Shown here: one piece after another, positions 5,037 to 5,411 of the stretch
How positions within the stretch are numbered: position 1 is the first letter of the stretch
How the letters are laid out: every line of letters starts with the position of its first letter
Origin: Verrucomicrobiota bacterium
Lineage (GTDB): Bacteria; Verrucomicrobiota; Verrucomicrobiia; Limisphaerales; UBA1100
Reading direction: 5' to 3'
NCBI GenBank assembly: GCA_028872645.1
Contig: JAPKDK010000208.1
Location: 1 to 5,411 of the forward strand
DNA length: 5,411 nt
Translations under genes and position numbers: made by a program
Notes under the pieces: generated by a model
The model's input: the letters and a program-made list of their open reading frames with translations, nothing else
The model's database searches: none
Told to the model about the DNA's origin: nothing

Positions 5037-5411
5037 ATGAGCGAAGAATACACCCCCCAACCCGAGCCCACCCAAACTGTTTATATCACCGAAACCGCGC
5101 CCCCCAATCTGGTCAAGGGTGCCATTGGCGCATTGCTCGGCTCGCTAATTGGCGGCGCCATTTGGGGCGGCATTTGCATCGGAACCGAAAATGGAGGTGG
5201 GGGCTACGCCGCCATTGGCGTGGGTGCCTTGGTCGGCATTGGGGCGAGTAAGTTCGCTGGGGGTAAAAGCGCGATGCTGGGAGTGATCGCGGCCCTGTTT
5301 AGTATTTTTGGGGTTTTGTCGGGTAAATATATATTCGTCGCCCACGACATGTTGTCGTTTGAGGAACAGGTGATGCAATCTAACTCGCTGTGGGTAAGTG
5401 TTCCGGAATCA
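5037..5411 (+). CDS. Glycine-rich multi-helix membrane protein (3' partial), family unknown
   Basis: An ATG at 5037-5039 opens a frame that stays open to the window edge, giving 125 residues with no stop. AAAGGG at 5026-5031, 5 nt before the ATG, is a plausible ribosome-binding site. Residues 1-24 are polar and proline-rich (SEEYTPQPEP at 2-11), probably cytoplasmic and disordered. Three hydrophobic segments follow at about 25-49, 57-75 and 78-102. The first two are dense in Gly and Ala with repeated GxxxG-type spacing (GALLG, GSLIGG, GVGALVG), which suits tight helix packing. After about residue 103 the chain turns polar again. I recall similar glycine-rich membrane proteins of unknown function in Verrucomicrobiota but cannot name a family. 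It could also be a channel-like or glycine-zipper protein; no function is claimed. Confidence 0.75.
   Translation, partial: MSEEYTPQPEPTQTVYITETAPPNLVKGAIGALLGSLIGGAIWGGICIGTENGGGGYAAIGVGALVGIGASKFAGGKSAMLGVIAALFSIFGVLSGKYIFVAHDMLSFEEQVMQSNSLWVSVPES

Overview
The window looks like chromosomal DNA from a GC-rich, non-model bacterium of the Planctomycetota-Verrucomicrobiota group, with Verrucomicrobiota the more likely. Three things point there, all from recognition and not from a search. The first gene is a large exported dehydrogenase-like protein ending in a CxxCH heme domain, a family greatly expanded in these phyla. It is followed by an exported sulfatase, also typical of these phyla. The gap between them is packed with hairpin-rich dispersed-repeat sequence of a kind I associate with these genomes.

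Layout. Positions 1-1935 (+) hold the C-terminal 644 residues of the heme-binding membrane-bound dehydrogenase-type protein; its start lies off the left edge. Positions 1936-2228 hold no convincing gene. They contain a 161-bp array of hairpins with inverted termini (1947-2107), then a short piece that resembles a second dispersed repeat. Positions 2229-3704 (+) hold a complete secreted sulfatase that resembles N-sulfoglucosamine sulfohydrolase along its whole length. Convergent to it, with an 18-bp gap, positions 3723-4589 (-) hold a complete Tat-exported calcineurin-like metallophosphoesterase.

The region 4590-5036 is the most regulatory-looking part of the window. It has a hairpin that contains the phosphoesterase ribosome-binding site, a perfect DnaA-box 9-mer with two weaker neighbours, several small palindromes, a near-consensus sigma-54 promoter at 4750-4766, and a weaker second sigma-54-like element at 4919-4934. 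A possible 31-residue one-helix membrane microprotein starts at 4781. From 5037 (+) a glycine-rich multi-helix membrane protein begins and runs off the right edge.

How the genes fit together: the first three products are all predicted to act outside the cytoplasm. The sulfatase would remove sulfate from a sulfated glycan (by homology an N-linked sulfate on glucosamine), consistent with a marine or host-associated polysaccharide degrader. The cytochrome-type protein is of a class often proposed to oxidise sugars or alcohols and pass on electrons, but its substrate is unknown. Nothing shows that the three genes form one operon: the first two are separated by the repeat array and the third is on the opposite strand. 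The right-hand membrane genes look like separate, possibly sigma-54-controlled units.
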